DNA from: Catenaria anguillulae PL171
Taxonomy: Eukaryota > Blastocladiomycota > Blastocladiomycetes > Blastocladiales > Catenariaceae
Direction: 5' to 3'
Assembly: GCA_002102555.1 (NCBI GenBank)
Contig: MCFL01000214.1
Span: forward strand, 1-40,537
DNA: 40,537 bases
Shown here: in pieces, positions 1-9,846 of the stretch
Numbering within the stretch: position 1 is the stretch's first letter
Layout of the letters: every line of letters starts with the position of its first letter
Notes under the pieces: generated by a model
What the model saw: only the letters and a program-made list of their open reading frames with translations
Told to the model about the DNA's origin: nothing
Databases searched by the model: none
Position numbers and translations under genes: made by a program

Positions 1-274
1 AGGATCATGCCGTCATGAGTGACCAGTCAGAAGCTGATGGAGTCACTGGAGTAGATGCGTCACGGACCACGTGACTGTGCGTGAGGCGTTGACCCAACCG
101 ACTCCTCTCTGCCACAACAGGACTTGATCCAGACTCTTGTCTCTGCCCCCCTATCCATGTCCATGCACCGTGCAAAGTGCCAAAGTGCCTGAATGCCCTC
201 TACCTTCCGCTCTGCTCCGGCCCGAGCTCACATCGTCGCCATCAATTCATCAAGCACGATAAAATCAACCAATC
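1..274. other. Upstream region of the tyrosyl-tRNA synthetase gene
   Basis: I see no gene in this stretch. It should hold the promoter and 5' leader of the downstream synthetase. It contains a CACGTG-type palindrome near position 68, but nothing decisive such as a clear TATA box. The left edge of the window cuts whatever lies further upstream. Confidence 0.4.
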
Positions 275-1465
275 ATGTCGGCCGACTCCAACTCGCTGTC
301 TGTTGACCAAAAGGTCGACCTCATCACCCGCAACCTCCAAGAGTCGCTGGGCGTCGATATCATCCGTAACGTCCTCGCCGAGCGTGACCTAAGCTCTACT
401 GGGGCACCGCCCCGACGGGCAAGCCGCACATTGGCTACTTTGTGTGCCAATGGTCAAGCTCGCCGACTTTCTCGCCGCCGGCTGTCACGTCACGGTGCTC
501 TTTGCCAACTTGCACGCCTTCCTCGACAACATGAAGGCTCCCTGGGAACAGCTGCAGGCCCGCACAAAGTACTACGAGCACCTCATCAAGGCCGTGCTCA
601 CGTCGGTGGGCTGCCCATCGACAAGCTCCGGTTTGTGGTCGGTACCGACTACCAGTTGACGGAAAAGTACAACTTGGACGCTTACAAGCTTGCTGCCATG
701 CTCACGGTCCACGACGCCATCAAGGCCGGTGCCGAGGTGGTCAAGCAGACCGACAATCCTTTGCTCTCTGGCCTCATCTACCCGGGTCTCCAAGCGCTCG
801 ACGAAGAGTACCTGGATGTGGATGCCCAATTTGGTGGTGTCGATCAGCGCAAGATCTTCATTTTGGCCGAAAAGTACTTGCCCAAGCTCGGGTACAAGAA
901 GCGCGCGCACTTGATGAACGCCATGGTGCCCGGATTGGCTGGATCCAAAATGTCGTCGTCCGAGCCCGACTCCAAGGTCGACTTGTTGGATGCGCCAAAG
1001 GACGTGGAGCGCAAGATCAAGCGCGCATTTTGCGAGGAGGGCAATGTCGACGACAATGGCGTCCTTTCGTTTGTCAAGGCGGTGCTGTTCCCGCTCGGGT
1101 ACCTCAAGCATGGCGGTGCCGACAAGTTTGCATTCACGATTGAGCGGCCCGAAAAGTTTGGCGGCAACTCCGAGTATGCGACCCCCGAGGCGCTCGAGGA
1201 GGCATTCAAGAACAAGGAAGTGCATCCGGGCGATTTGAAAAAGGCCGTGGCAAAGGCCTTGAATGCCGTGCTCGAGCCCATTCGCCAGGCGTTTGACAAT
1301 GACGAGATGCGCGCCTTGACCGAGCAGGCGTACCCGACGGGCAAGGCCGCAGCAAAGCCCAAGAAGGAAAAGAAGAAGCACAACAAGCGGCCAGTGTCGG
1401 CGGATGTGGATGGTGGCAGCAAGGGATCAGAGGATGCGCCAAAGACGGAGGAGAATGCCGCCTAG
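275..1465 (+). CDS. Cytosolic tyrosyl-tRNA synthetase, reading frame interrupted three times
   Basis: Class I aminoacyl-tRNA synthetase that charges tRNA-Tyr with tyrosine in the cytosol. The N-terminus ([14 protein letters not shown]) and everything after about position 612 ([47 protein letters not shown], then the [12 protein letters not shown] signature near 940-975) match eukaryotic TyrRS. The middle lies in other frames. The HIGH-type segment ([13 protein letters not shown]) is read from about 394 to 444. The [20 protein letters not shown] segment is read from 444 to about 610. Breaks therefore fall near 389-394 (one base short), 442-446 (an extra GT) and 609-610 (one G short). Their sum is zero, so the outer frame stays open for 396 codons. 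That is close to the yeast enzyme's length, and the Lys-rich tail is normal. The breaks are either assembly indels or real damage. The family is certain; whether the gene works is not. Confidence 0.9.
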   Translation: MSADSNSLSVDQKVDLITRNLQESLGVDIIRNVLAERDLSSTGAPPRRASRTLATLCANGQARRLSRRRLSRHGALCQLARLPRQHEGSLGTAAGPHKVLRAPHQGRAHVGGLPIDKLRFVVGTDYQLTEKYNLDAYKLAAMLTVHDAIKAGAEVVKQTDNPLLSGLIYPGLQALDEEYLDVDAQFGGVDQRKIFILAEKYLPKLGYKKRAHLMNAMVPGLAGSKMSSSEPDSKVDLLDAPKDVERKIKRAFCEEGNVDDNGVLSFVKAVLFPLGYLKHGGADKFAFTIERPEKFGGNSEYATPEALEEAFKNKEVHPGDLKKAVAKALNAVLEPIRQAFDNDEMRALTEQAYPTGKAAAKPKKEKKKHNKRPVSADVDGGSKGSEDAPKTEENAA

Positions 1466-2701
1466 GTTATTTGTCGTCCACTTTCGTTGTTGTTCGGGTG
1501 TTTAATGTATCGCACATCATCGATCTCCCAGGTGTATTTCTGCCGCACACACTTCACGGCACAGTCGCTCGTAATGCATCTTCCCGCGCGTGAGAAGCAA
1601 CCCGGCTCCCAGCAGCCTTGTTGCGCCGTCTTTCATCCACATTCCAGAGATTGGTCGCGTGCGTATACGGCCGAGCGTGCAATGGATACCGATGGATAAC
1701 CAGACGTCGTTTCAGCACGGGCCGGGTGGCGCCGTTCAATGGGCACATGAAGGCTACGTATGTTTGGGTAATGCAGAAAGGCACAGCTCAGGCGAATAGG
1801 AAAGACCAAGCAAGAGTTTCTGTAAAGATAGGGTTCGCAAAAGTGCCGCTCCCGATTCACCTTCACGACAACCAAAACGCATGGACGCCAAGGACGGACT
1901 CTAAGCATCAATATGGCCACGACCGGCTCAATCCTCATCACCTCTGAATGACTCCGCAATCGCAAATCCGGCCTCGTCCAAACACTCGTCTTCCCACGCA
2001 TCCAAATCCAGAGCGAGCTCATCGCCAACCGAATAATCGTTCCGCAAAGAAGCCATCCTCCTCGAAATTCCCAGCCTCGCCAGCCCACGAATCGGCAAGC
2101 GCATACCTGACATCCTCGACCGCAACTTGGCCCACATTGCTCACGAGCAGTCCGAACTGTGGGATCAGCGGGACCGAGGGGTTCGGCGCAGCTGCAGAAT
2201 CGAACGTGTCGGCGCACCCGTAGTATGCGGGTTGAGCAGTCAATGGTATACAATGGGAATCTTCGGGCACGCGGCGGTGCCTGTACGGACTGTGGCTGCG
2301 ATTTCCATGTTGAACTTGTCCGGAACTGGGAACGCGTTGAGCGAGTTCAAGTGGTATGAGTGTTATGCGGCTTTGGAAGGCAATCGTTCAAAGTAAGTAA
2401 AAACATCATCGGTCTTGCTGCCCCTCTCATTCACGAGACCTTGGACCGACTGTGCATGTCAGCGGCCAGCGGTGGGCACAACCTTAAAGGCAACAAATCA
2501 TGCATTCATACGCAAACGAATGCCAACTGCCTGTGCTGTGGTGGTGAGCGAAATGACAATCAATGATGACGAAAACACATGTAGGTAAACAAGAACAACA
2601 AGGACTAAGGAGGGCAATGTGAATAGTGGGTAATGAAAAAACAAAACAACAGAAAAAACGACACTGGCACCAGGCCGCCGTGAAAACACTTGATCACCTC
2701 C
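1466..2701. other. 1.2 kb spacer after tyrosyl-tRNA synthetase
   Basis: No gene is recognised. The part next to 2701 is the 3' flank of the minus-strand Caf120-like gene and is A-rich on the plus strand. The one stretch that looks protein-like is on the minus strand between about 1928 and 2390 and is listed separately. Confidence 0.4.
1928..2390 (-). pseudogene. Possible unrecognised coding remnant in two frames
   Basis: On the minus strand a stop-free stretch runs from just below the stop at 2388-2390 down to 2019. It reads like ordinary protein (for example PQFGLLVSNVGQVAVEDVR) but has no ATG. An overlapping frame (stop at 1928) continues with acidic, protein-like text (DELALDLDAWEDECLDEAG). 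The two could be one sequence broken by a small indel near 2030-2060, or two exons, or chance. No family is recognised. It lies directly downstream of a gene that itself shows small frame breaks. Confidence 0.2.
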
Positions 2702-5700
2702 TCATTTGCGCTTTCCTGCTTTTCCCTTGGCCTTGCGCCTAGCGCGTCGGGCCCGCCTCTCCTCCTCATCGCTCGACTCGCTCTCCTCTTCCACATCCTC
2801 CTCCTCACTCGCACTGCGCTCCTCCGCGGACACACTCGCGTCCTCATCTTCGGATGATGAACTCACCTCCCTCCTCGCCTTCTTCCCCTTCTTGCTCTTG
2901 GCAGCGCCCCCCTTTTTGCGCGGCTTGCGGCCCATTGGCGACGCGGGCGGCGGCATGGCCGCCATCTGCTGATGCATTGCCGCCATTTGCTGCTGCTGCT
3001 GCATCATCATGGCCGCCATCATGGGCGACATCATGCCCATGTTGGCATACATTTGCTGTTGCATGTGCTGCATTTGCATGGCATATGCGGCCGCGTGCGC
3101 TGGGTGCACGCCCGGCGGAAGCGCGCCAGGCGTGCCCGGTGGCGGCGGTGCACCGTACATGCCAGGTTGCGGTGGCGGTGCGGTCGACGGGCCGCCAGGC
3201 GTTCCAGGCATGCCTGGTGCACCATAGAATGGCGATGGCATGGGAGGAGGCATGGCCGGGGCGGCAGCGGCGTTAAGGGCGCGTTGCTGTTTCTTGGACG
3301 GTTTGGCAACAGCGGCTTGCTTCTTTGCACTTGATTTGGCGGTCGTCGGTTGGCGCTTGCCAGCAGTCCGGCGGCGAGGCGTGCTGGGCTCGGAATCGTC
3401 CGAATCTGACTGGCTGCTGTCGTCGTTGGACGCAGCGACCGCACGGGACGCCGGTTTGGCGGCGGGAGCAGCGGCAGCGGCAGCAGATGCCTTGCCCTTG
3501 CGCACAGCGGGTGCGGGTGGCTCGTCTTCCTCCGACTCGGACTCGGACTCGGATGCGGAAACGCTTGTACCCGACTCAGACCCAGACTCATCCTCGCTGC
3601 CTGTCCCAGACTCGCTTCCAGACTCGTCCTCCTCGCTCGAGTCCGTCGACGACAGCGCACCGGCGGCGGCGGGCGGCTGGGGCGGCGCCATGGGCTGCAT
3701 GCCCATCATGCCCGCCGGTGGCGGCGCACCATAATAACTGCCTCTTGCGCCAGGCGGCGCACCATACAAGCCTGCCGCGGCCACTTGCTGTTGCTGCTGT
3801 TGTTGCTGCTGCAACGCGGCGGCCCGCTGTTGCTGTGCCTGCAGAGCCTGCTGCTGTTGCTGCTGCCACATCATCTGCTGCTGTTGCTGCGCCTGCTGCT
3901 GGTGCAACGCCAACCGCTGCTGCTCGCGCTTGACCTGCATCATCTCTTCCATGCGCTGCCTCTCCTCGGCCAACTCCTTAGCCATCTGCCTCTGCTCGAG
4001 CGCCATCAACCGCTCGCGATCGCGCTCGAAATCCATGGCCACAGCTTTGCCCGTGCCCGCGCCGCGCTCCACCAGCTCGGCCACGCCCGAGCTCGAGTAC
4101 CCACCGCCGCCGTACATGTGCTTTTGCTGCGCGCGGGTCTGCTCGCGTTGGCTCACCACACTCAATAAGCCCGACGCTTCACGGTCGCGGTCGCGCGGGC
4201 TTGCCATTTGCAGCAAGGGCCCGCGTGGGCGCGACAGCACCGCGTACTGTTCTTGCTGGCGGACGGCGGCTTCCATTTGTTGTTGCTGCTGGAACGTTTG
4301 CAGCTGCGCGTAGTATTGTTGGCGCTTTTGCACTTCTTGGTGCTGCGCGAGCAGCGAGGGTTTCGGGCGCGACAGCAAGCCGCCAAATTGCACAAAGGCG
4401 GGCACCAGCGGTTCGGCCGTGTCGACGCGGTTGGTGGCCGCGGCGTTTGGGTTGGATAGCAACGAGTTGGGCGCAAACGACGAGGCCGTAGTTGCAGACA
4501 TGGGCGTTGCTGAGGCGGCAGACGCGCCAAGGGGCAGGTTGGATTGCGATGAGTTGTCCGAGCCCGTGCCACCGAGTCCGGCCATAAAGTCGATCGAGTA
4601 CGGGTCGAGGGCAGGGCCAGCGCCAGGCATGGACGATGGGTCAAATTGCGGCGGGTACGGGGCAGAAGCCGTGGCGCGAGCAGTCGCTGGCAAGATTTGG
4701 TTGTCGTCGTCATCTGCATCGGATGCCGAGCCGCTGTCGTCCGAGGTGCTCTCGTCGCTGCCCGTGGATGACGAGTCCGAGTCGGACGAGTCGTCGTCCG
4801 TGCCGCTACCACTTGTCGTGGACGCGTCAGAGTCTTCGGTATCGGAAACGGTGCCCGAGTCCGAGTTGTCACTGGATTTGGGCTTGGCAGGCAATGGCTT
4901 GGCACTTGTCGAGGTGGCGGGCGATGCAGACTTTGGTGTTGGAGAGGGTGCTGGTTTCGCAGCGGCGGCACGAGCCGACGACGACGGCGGCGTCTTATCC
5001 TTTTCGTCATCATCACTCGCGCTCGACGAAGACGATGAATCCGTTGACTCGTCTTCATCCTCGGACCCACTTTCAGACCCAGACGACCGTGGTTGCAGCG
5101 GCTTGCTGGCCGTCGCGGAAGGTGCTGCAGCAGGCGTCACCGACATGCGCGCCAAGTCCTTTGCCAGCCCATTTGCACCGCCAGTGGTCGCGGCGGGCGC
5201 AGGCGACTGTTGGCGCTTGCCACCAACAAGCAAGGAGCTTCTCTGGGCCAAGACGCCGTCCGATGCCGATCCGGCATCACTGCCCTCAGCATCACTTGAC
5301 GACTCGTCATCCTCGTTGCTGCTACTCGACTCGTCGTCGGAATCGTCCGAATCGGTGCCCGTATCCGACGGCAACTGCGGTGCGCGGCCCGTCACAACCA
5401 TGGACCCGGGCCGAATGGTGGCTTCAGGTCGACCCATGCCTGCACCACGCGCGGCCGGCGGCGTGCGTTGTCGCGGCGTGACGCCTGCTCCCTCAGGCAA
5501 TACGGTGACTGGTGGAGAGCCAGGGGTACTGGATGCCGACTCTGCGGCCAATGTTTTTTCGAGCCAGGCCTTTGTGGCGACATGATCGAGGTCCACGGGC
5601 ACACGCGACAACATGGTGGCTGGATCCAAGTAGAGCGTGCCTGCAGCAACTCGATCTGGGCGCGGCGGCGTGATTTGCAGCGGCGTGGTTTCGGCCACGG

Positions 5701-7018
5701 TGCCCGGCTTGCGTGCGGCTGGCACATTGTACAAGTGAAAACGCGTGACAATGGCAACGAGCAAGTTGGCCATGGCCGCGGGTGACTCGGTCATGACTAG
5801 CACAAACCCGGGCGATGCCACGGGCGACGACGGGTGTGGGTCCTTGATGACGAGTGTGCCTTCGAGTTTGCACAGCATCGACAGGTCAATCAAGTGAGGG
5901 CGTTCAGGGTACACGGCGTACGCTTGAAAGACATTGCCGAGCGAAAGCGCTGGTTTCTTGAAGTTGGATTTCTTGGACGGGTAAAAGTGGACAAGGCCCG
6001 CAGCTGCACTCGAAGCGGCAGACGACGCTGAGGCGTGATGGTGAAGGTTGGAGTTGGATGAAGACGAGGTGAGTGCAAGTGATTTGCGCTTGAGCAAGCT
6101 CGTGACGCTGTTTGACGAAGTGGACGAAGTCATGCCCGGTTCGGGTGTCACAACACACCACAAGCGAGTCCACTCGGTTGATCCAGGGTACCGCACTTGG
6201 ACGTAGCCGTGAAAGTCGGGAGCCGCCGACACGGGCAGTGAGGCCAGAGCCGGGCGGCGGAGCAAGGCGGCCGTGTAGCATTCGTGAAGTTTGGAGAATT
6301 CAAAGCACGCGAGGCGCACGGACGCGACGAGAGCGGCTTGGTCGAGTGCGCTGGCAGTTTGCAGCAGGATCAGGTTGCACCCGGCTGTGTTGAGCTGGAC
6401 AAGGTGGGCGTCGTTTGCTGACAATGCCGAAGATGAAGACGCAGTCGATACGCGCACGTCGGCATCCGTGATGTTGAGGAAGTTGGGCATGGCACATGTC
6501 TTGACGTGAGCAATCCATTGAGCGCCGACCTCCGCCAAGTTGGTGGATGCACGCGGGAGCACGGTGCAAGGCCAAAAGAGAATGGAGGGCCCGACGGCCT
6601 CAATGTACCAAAGGGACCAGTCGGGCGTGTCGCGCGGGGTGGGTGCGGGGCGGCCGTCGGGCAGCTGGCGGTTTGACTTGCGGACGAGGGCGGCAAGGTA
6701 GGGCTTGGCGCTGAACGTAGCAAAGTAGTTGGCAATGGGCTGGACATCGGGCGGGGTGTCGTTGGGGATGGCGGGCACGGGGAGGGCCGGGGGCTGCGGA
6801 AGGCGGGCAGGCAAGGGCAGGGTGGCGAGGTCGTTGGGGTCGGACGTGAAGAGGAGCGGGTCGAGCTGGGGCAGGGCGGGTGCCAGGGCGGGTGCCAGGG
6901 CGGTGGCGGCAGAGGGCGGCGGTGGCACCGGCAGCGGCAGCGGCAGGGGCAGCGGCGGTTGTTGTGGTTGTTGTTGTTGGTGATCTGACATGTTGTTGCT
7001 AGCGGTTGTGGGTTCCAT
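2702..7018 (-). CDS. Caf120/Skg3-like PH-domain protein with a long low-complexity tail
   Basis: Single 1438-codon frame with no intron. A Pro/Leu-rich head (residues 10-90) precedes a domain at about 93-255 that matches the N-terminal module of fungal Caf120/Skg3 (DWSLWYIEAVGPSILFWP, then NFLNITDADV, then LNTAGCNLILLQ). A PH domain follows at about 268-430 (FHGYVQVRYPG, TEWTRLWCVV). In yeast these proteins are linked to the CCR4-NOT complex and to bud growth, so a role in mRNA regulation or cell polarity is inferred. The remaining roughly 950 residues are Ser/Asp/Glu-rich acidic blocks, a Gln-rich likely coiled-coil part, Pro/Gly/Met-rich repeats, and a Lys/Arg plus acidic C-terminus. An alternative start lies at residue 10. 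The gene is divergent from the SR factor at 7548. Confidence 0.72.
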   Translation of the reverse strand: MEPTTASNNMSDHQQQQPQQPPLPLPLPLPVPPPPSAATALAPALAPALPQLDPLLFTSDPNDLATLPLPARLPQPPALPVPAIPNDTPPDVQPIANYFATFSAKPYLAALVRKSNRQLPDGRPAPTPRDTPDWSLWYIEAVGPSILFWPCTVLPRASTNLAEVGAQWIAHVKTCAMPNFLNITDADVRVSTASSSSALSANDAHLVQLNTAGCNLILLQTASALDQAALVASVRLACFEFSKLHECYTAALLRRPALASLPVSAAPDFHGYVQVRYPGSTEWTRLWCVVTPEPGMTSSTSSNSVTSLLKRKSLALTSSSSNSNLHHHASASSAASSAAAGLVHFYPSKKSNFKKPALSLGNVFQAYAVYPERPHLIDLSMLCKLEGTLVIKDPHPSSPVASPGFVLVMTESPAAMANLLVAIVTRFHLYNVPAARKPGTVAETTPLQITPPRPDRVAAGTLYLDPATMLSRVPVDLDHVATKAWLEKTLAAESASSTPGSPPVTVLPEGAGVTPRQRTPPAARGAGMGRPEATIRPGSMVVTGRAPQLPSDTGTDSDDSDDESSSSNEDDESSSDAEGSDAGSASDGVLAQRSSLLVGGKRQQSPAPAATTGGANGLAKDLARMSVTPAAAPSATASKPLQPRSSGSESGSEDEDESTDSSSSSSASDDDEKDKTPPSSSARAAAAKPAPSPTPKSASPATSTSAKPLPAKPKSSDNSDSGTVSDTEDSDASTTSGSGTDDDSSDSDSSSTGSDESTSDDSGSASDADDDDNQILPATARATASAPYPPQFDPSSMPGAGPALDPYSIDFMAGLGGTGSDNSSQSNLPLGASAASATPMSATTASSFAPNSLLSNPNAAATNRVDTAEPLVPAFVQFGGLLSRPKPSLLAQHQEVQKRQQYYAQLQTFQQQQQMEAAVRQQEQYAVLSRPRGPLLQMASPRDRDREASGLLSVVSQREQTRAQQKHMYGGGGYSSSGVAELVERGAGTGKAVAMDFERDRERLMALEQRQMAKELAEERQRMEEMMQVKREQQRLALHQQQAQQQQQMMWQQQQQQALQAQQQRAAALQQQQQQQQQVAAAGLYGAPPGARGSYYGAPPPAGMMGMQPMAPPQPPAAAGALSSTDSSEEDESGSESGTGSEDESGSESGTSVSASESESESEEDEPPAPAVRKGKASAAAAAAPAAKPASRAVAASNDDSSQSDSDDSEPSTPRRRTAGKRQPTTAKSSAKKQAAVAKPSKKQQRALNAAAAPAMPPPMPSPFYGAPGMPGTPGGPSTAPPPQPGMYGAPPPPGTPGALPPGVHPAHAAAYAMQMQHMQQQMYANMGMMSPMMAAMMMQQQQQMAAMHQQMAAMPPPASPMGRKPRKKGGAAKSKKGKKARREVSSSSEDEDASVSAEERSASEEEDVEEESESSDEEERRARRARRKAKGKAGKRK

Positions 7019-7225
7019 CTTGCAATTGCCTGATGACTGCGGACGGATGACAGCATATCATATAATGATTATACCCCAAGAACCATACCACGCATGGGTG
7101 CAGAACTCCGGCCTCAGGCCTCAGGGCAACGACACGTATACGTACGGCCAAATTGAAATGGATGGCGTTGAGCTCGAGCAATGGCATGGTGAGCGTTGAG
7201 AGGCGCCATCAAGCACGTATTTTTA

Positions 7226-7288
7226 GATCACTCGCCTGATCATGATCACTCTCCGTCCTTCCTCCGTCCTGATCACTCCTGATCACTC
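7226..7288. repeat. Four GATCACTC copies in the divergent promoter
   Basis: Copies lie at 7226-7233, 7244-7251, 7271-7278 and 7281-7288. The second is preceded by an overlapping palindrome, TGATCATGATCA, at 7238-7249. Four exact octamers within 63 bp are not expected by chance. A transcription-factor site cluster is possible but no known factor is claimed. Confidence 0.6.
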
Positions 7289-7343
7289 TGCGCAATTCGT
7301 TCCCACGTCAACCGCTCACGTGCCTGTGGAGCTTGCGCAGTGC

Positions 7344-7373
7344 TTTGGCTTTGGCTTTGGCTTTTTGGCTTTG
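7344..7373 (+). repeat. Short GGCTTT tandem repeat in the SR factor leader
   Basis: Four TTTGGC-type units, the last spaced by two extra T, lie about 175 bp before the SR factor start codon. Function is unknown; it may be part of the 5' leader or promoter. Confidence 0.6.
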
Positions 7374-7547
7374 TTGATTGACGGTCCACGTCTCGACTTG
7401 ACACACCGTGACCCTCTTGCGTCGTCGTCGTCGTGTCAGTCAGTCATCAACCAAACCAGAACCTCGACTCTGACTCTGGAGGCCACTTGTCACACACACA
7501 CATCACTCACTCACTCCCCTCGCTACCTCACACACCACACCACCACC

Positions 7548-9161
7548 ATGGACTTGCCCCTCGAAATGACCGCCCCGGCCTCGGCCGACAACGGCATCCA
7601 CAACGAAGGCTACGGCGTCCCGCCCTCGGACCCCATGTCGGTTGATCAGCCCCTCTCGCCCAACCCAGCCGACCCGGCTCTCAACCTCAACAACCATGAC
7701 GCTTCCTCCACGGGCGCCCCCTCGGTGACTGGGTCCACCACCAACCGTCCCATTGAGCCCTCATCGCTCTTTGTTGGTTCGTCTCTTTTCCGTTCGATCC
7801 ATGTTGGATAATCAAGCCATCATCTCACCCTTGGGACGACACACTCGTGCCATGCCAATGCCATGCAGGTCGCCTCCACGCCGAAGTCCGTGCCTCGGAC
7901 CTCGAGGTGCTCTTTTCAAAGTACGGCCGCATCAAGCGCTGCGAGCTTAAGCGCGGTGGTTATGCCTTTGTCGAGTTTGACGAGTCGGATGCTGCCCGCG
8001 AAGCTCTCAAGGAAGATGGCACCAAGATGCATGGTGAGGCTATCGCCGTCATGTTTGCCAAGGTATTTATTTCTTTCTTTATTTTGCGCGCTTTTCTCTT
8101 TCTTTCTTCTTTTTCGTTGGCCTCCCTTCCCCGCGTCCCTTCCTATTCACTTCCCGCCTGGCTTTGACGTTTGCCTCATTGGTTCGCTTTCTTCGTCTTC
8201 TCCCAAAAGGGATCTTGACCACCACAAGTCTGGTGCTGGCTGACTCAAGCTCCCGGCGAGAAAAAGTCACAAAGGAAAAGTGAAGTGAAGTGAAGTGAAG
8301 TGAAGCCATCCCATCCCCGCCTCCCTCTCCTTTACCCCGCCCCTGGTCCTTCCAAGTGCCTGCCCGGAAAAGGGAAAACAAAAAGTCCAGTCCACTAACT
8401 CAAGTGCCCGCGTTATCTGCCCTTTGTATCCGCCCCGTGTCATCTCGCAATGATTCATTCTCACGTGCGTTTTTCCTTGTCTTTTTGTGCCGCCGTGGCT
8501 CATCACTTTCACCCACCGTTAGGCTCGTCAAGCCGAACCCGGTTCTTCTGGTTGCTTCCGCTGCGGCGCCCCCGACCACTGGTCGCGCGAATGCCCGCAC
8601 CGCTTTGAAGACCGCGGGCTCGGACTCCCGAAATGGTGCATGCCCGGTGTGCGTGACCGCGACTCGCGCGGCGGCCGTGGCAACAGCGGCCGCGACTCTG
8701 GCCGTGGCCGCCGTGGCCGGTCGCCGTCGCCTTACTACTCGTCGTCGTCTTCACGTCGTCATTCGCGCAGGTACTCGCGTTCGCGTTCGCCTGGGTACCG
8801 CAGGTCGAGCCGCAGGTACTCGCGGTCGCCATCGCCCGCGTACCGCCGGTCGAGTCGCCGCTACTCGCGCTCGCGCTCACGGTCGCGGTCGCGGTCGCCC
8901 GTTGCAAGGTCGTCGCGGAGCAAGTATGCCAGTAGGAGTCGCAGTCGCAGTCCTGCCCCTAGGTCGTCGAGGGGTGGCACCGGCAGGCATGTGAGCCGTA
9001 GTCGCAGTCCGGTGGCGCGTAGGGGCAGGTCGTACTCGCGGTCGCGGTCCAGGAGCCGTAGTCCCGCGGCGGGCGGGAGGGGTAGGTCGCCTGCCGGTGA
9101 GCGGGGTGGGTCCAGGAGTCCGGCACACAGGGGGTATTCGCGCAGTGTTTCCAGGGATTAG
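7548..9161 (+). CDS. SR splicing factor: RRM, CCHC zinc knuckle and RS domain (SRSF7/RSZ type)
   Basis: Three exons: 7548-7776, 7869-8062 and 8523-9161, giving 353 residues. The N-terminal 70 or so residues are Pro/Ser/Asn-rich. The RRM follows with RNP2 (SLFVGRL, spanning the first intron) and RNP1 (RGGYAFVEF). After the second intron comes a C-x2-C-x4-H-x4-C knuckle (CFRCGAPDHWSREC), then a long Arg/Ser repeat tail with many RSRSRS units. This order is that of human SRSF7 and plant RSZ proteins, which act in the nucleus in splice-site choice and mRNA export. The introns are 92 bp (GTTCGT...GCAG, phase 1) and 460 bp (GTATTT...TTAG, phase 0). Both junctions are fixed by frame and by domain continuity. 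The upstream in-frame extension to 7242 is leader sequence; the ATG at 7548 sits in an ACCACC context. Confidence 0.88.
8063..8522 (+). other. Unusually long intron 2 of the SR factor gene
   Basis: 460 bp, four to seven times longer than most other introns in the window. It is T/C-rich near the 5' end and carries a five-unit TGAAG repeat at 8281-8305. SR genes in animals and plants often regulate themselves through a long intron that holds a poison exon or is retained. That is a known family habit; here it is only a suggestion from length and position. Confidence 0.5.
8281..8305 (+). repeat. TGAAG pentamer repeat, five units, inside the SR factor intron
   Basis: Five perfect tandem TGAAG units. 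GAA-rich RNA is the classic type of exonic splicing enhancer bound by SR proteins, so a feedback element is conceivable. A plain microsatellite explains it equally well. Confidence 0.7.
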
Positions 9162-9846
9162 CTTGATTGCCTGTGCCTATGCCCGTGCCCGTGACTGAGT
9201 GAACCCAAGAGGGTTGGAGCCAGTGTGATTGCTGCTCTTCTTGTTGATGAAGTCGTAGCTGTCGTCCGCCGCTCTCTTTTGGTGAGCTTTGTTTATTTCC
9301 GCAATGTTTTTTTTTCTTCTTCTCTCTCTTCCGCTAACACCCAAAACATTTAAGGTATACGTATTTATCATCAATCCAAAACAGTGTTCCGCTTCATACA
9401 TTTATTCATATGTATGAATGTACTTTTTCTCGTCGTTTTCTTTCTTGCCTTGGTCCCCGTCATGTTGACTCACGTCGCGCGAACAAAACGGCCCGCTCCT
9501 CAAGTGAAAGTGAACGGATCAGACGAATGGAGCACGCGAAATCCAAACAGTGCGAACAGAAATTCTGCACGGTGGTTGGATCGGGCCCATGGTGAAAGTG
9601 GAGCTCCGCAGCACTCTCTTGGTCCCCCAGCGGGAAAAACTGCCAAACCTTGTCCCTTGCTCCTTGAAAAAGGGCCTCGATCCCACTCTCCCGTCGCACT
9701 CCTACGGTTGTGGAATTTGACCGAGATCCCACCCTCTCAGCTCGCGGAATCCTCCATCCTGTCCGTCACTCGACACGAAACAGAAACGCACATGCCCCTC
9801 CTGCACCCAATCTTCGCCTACTCCTAGCCCCGTCCTCGCCACCGCC
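9162..9846. other. Spacer between the SR factor and the ATP-grasp gene
   Basis: 685 bp between two plus-strand genes. A T-rich run at about 9307-9330 is in the SR factor 3' flank. The rest contains no open frame that looks like protein and no RNA gene I can recognise. The last 100 bases or so are the promoter or leader of the ATP-grasp gene. Confidence 0.4.

Larger units (their letters stand above)
7019..7547. promoter_or_regulatory. Shared divergent promoter region, Caf120-like gene and SR factor
   Basis: 529 bp separate two start codons that face away from each other. The region has no credible gene. It holds four copies of GATCACTC (7226-7288), a GGCTTT repeat (7344-7373) and a CA/CT-rich leader just before the SR factor ATG. 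It is likely to drive both genes, which is an inference from position. Confidence 0.5.

Noticed and set aside
572-1381. 269-codon minus-strand open frame
   Set aside because: It is antisense to conserved tyrosyl-tRNA synthetase sequence.
4419-5585. 388-codon plus-strand open frame rich in Ser, Asp and Ala
   Set aside because: It is the antisense shadow of the acidic Ser/Asp/Glu tail of the Caf120-like gene and has no family resemblance.
8281-8305. CRISPR-like direct repeats
   Set aside because: The pentamer units are contiguous with no spacers and sit inside a spliceosomal intron of a eukaryotic gene.
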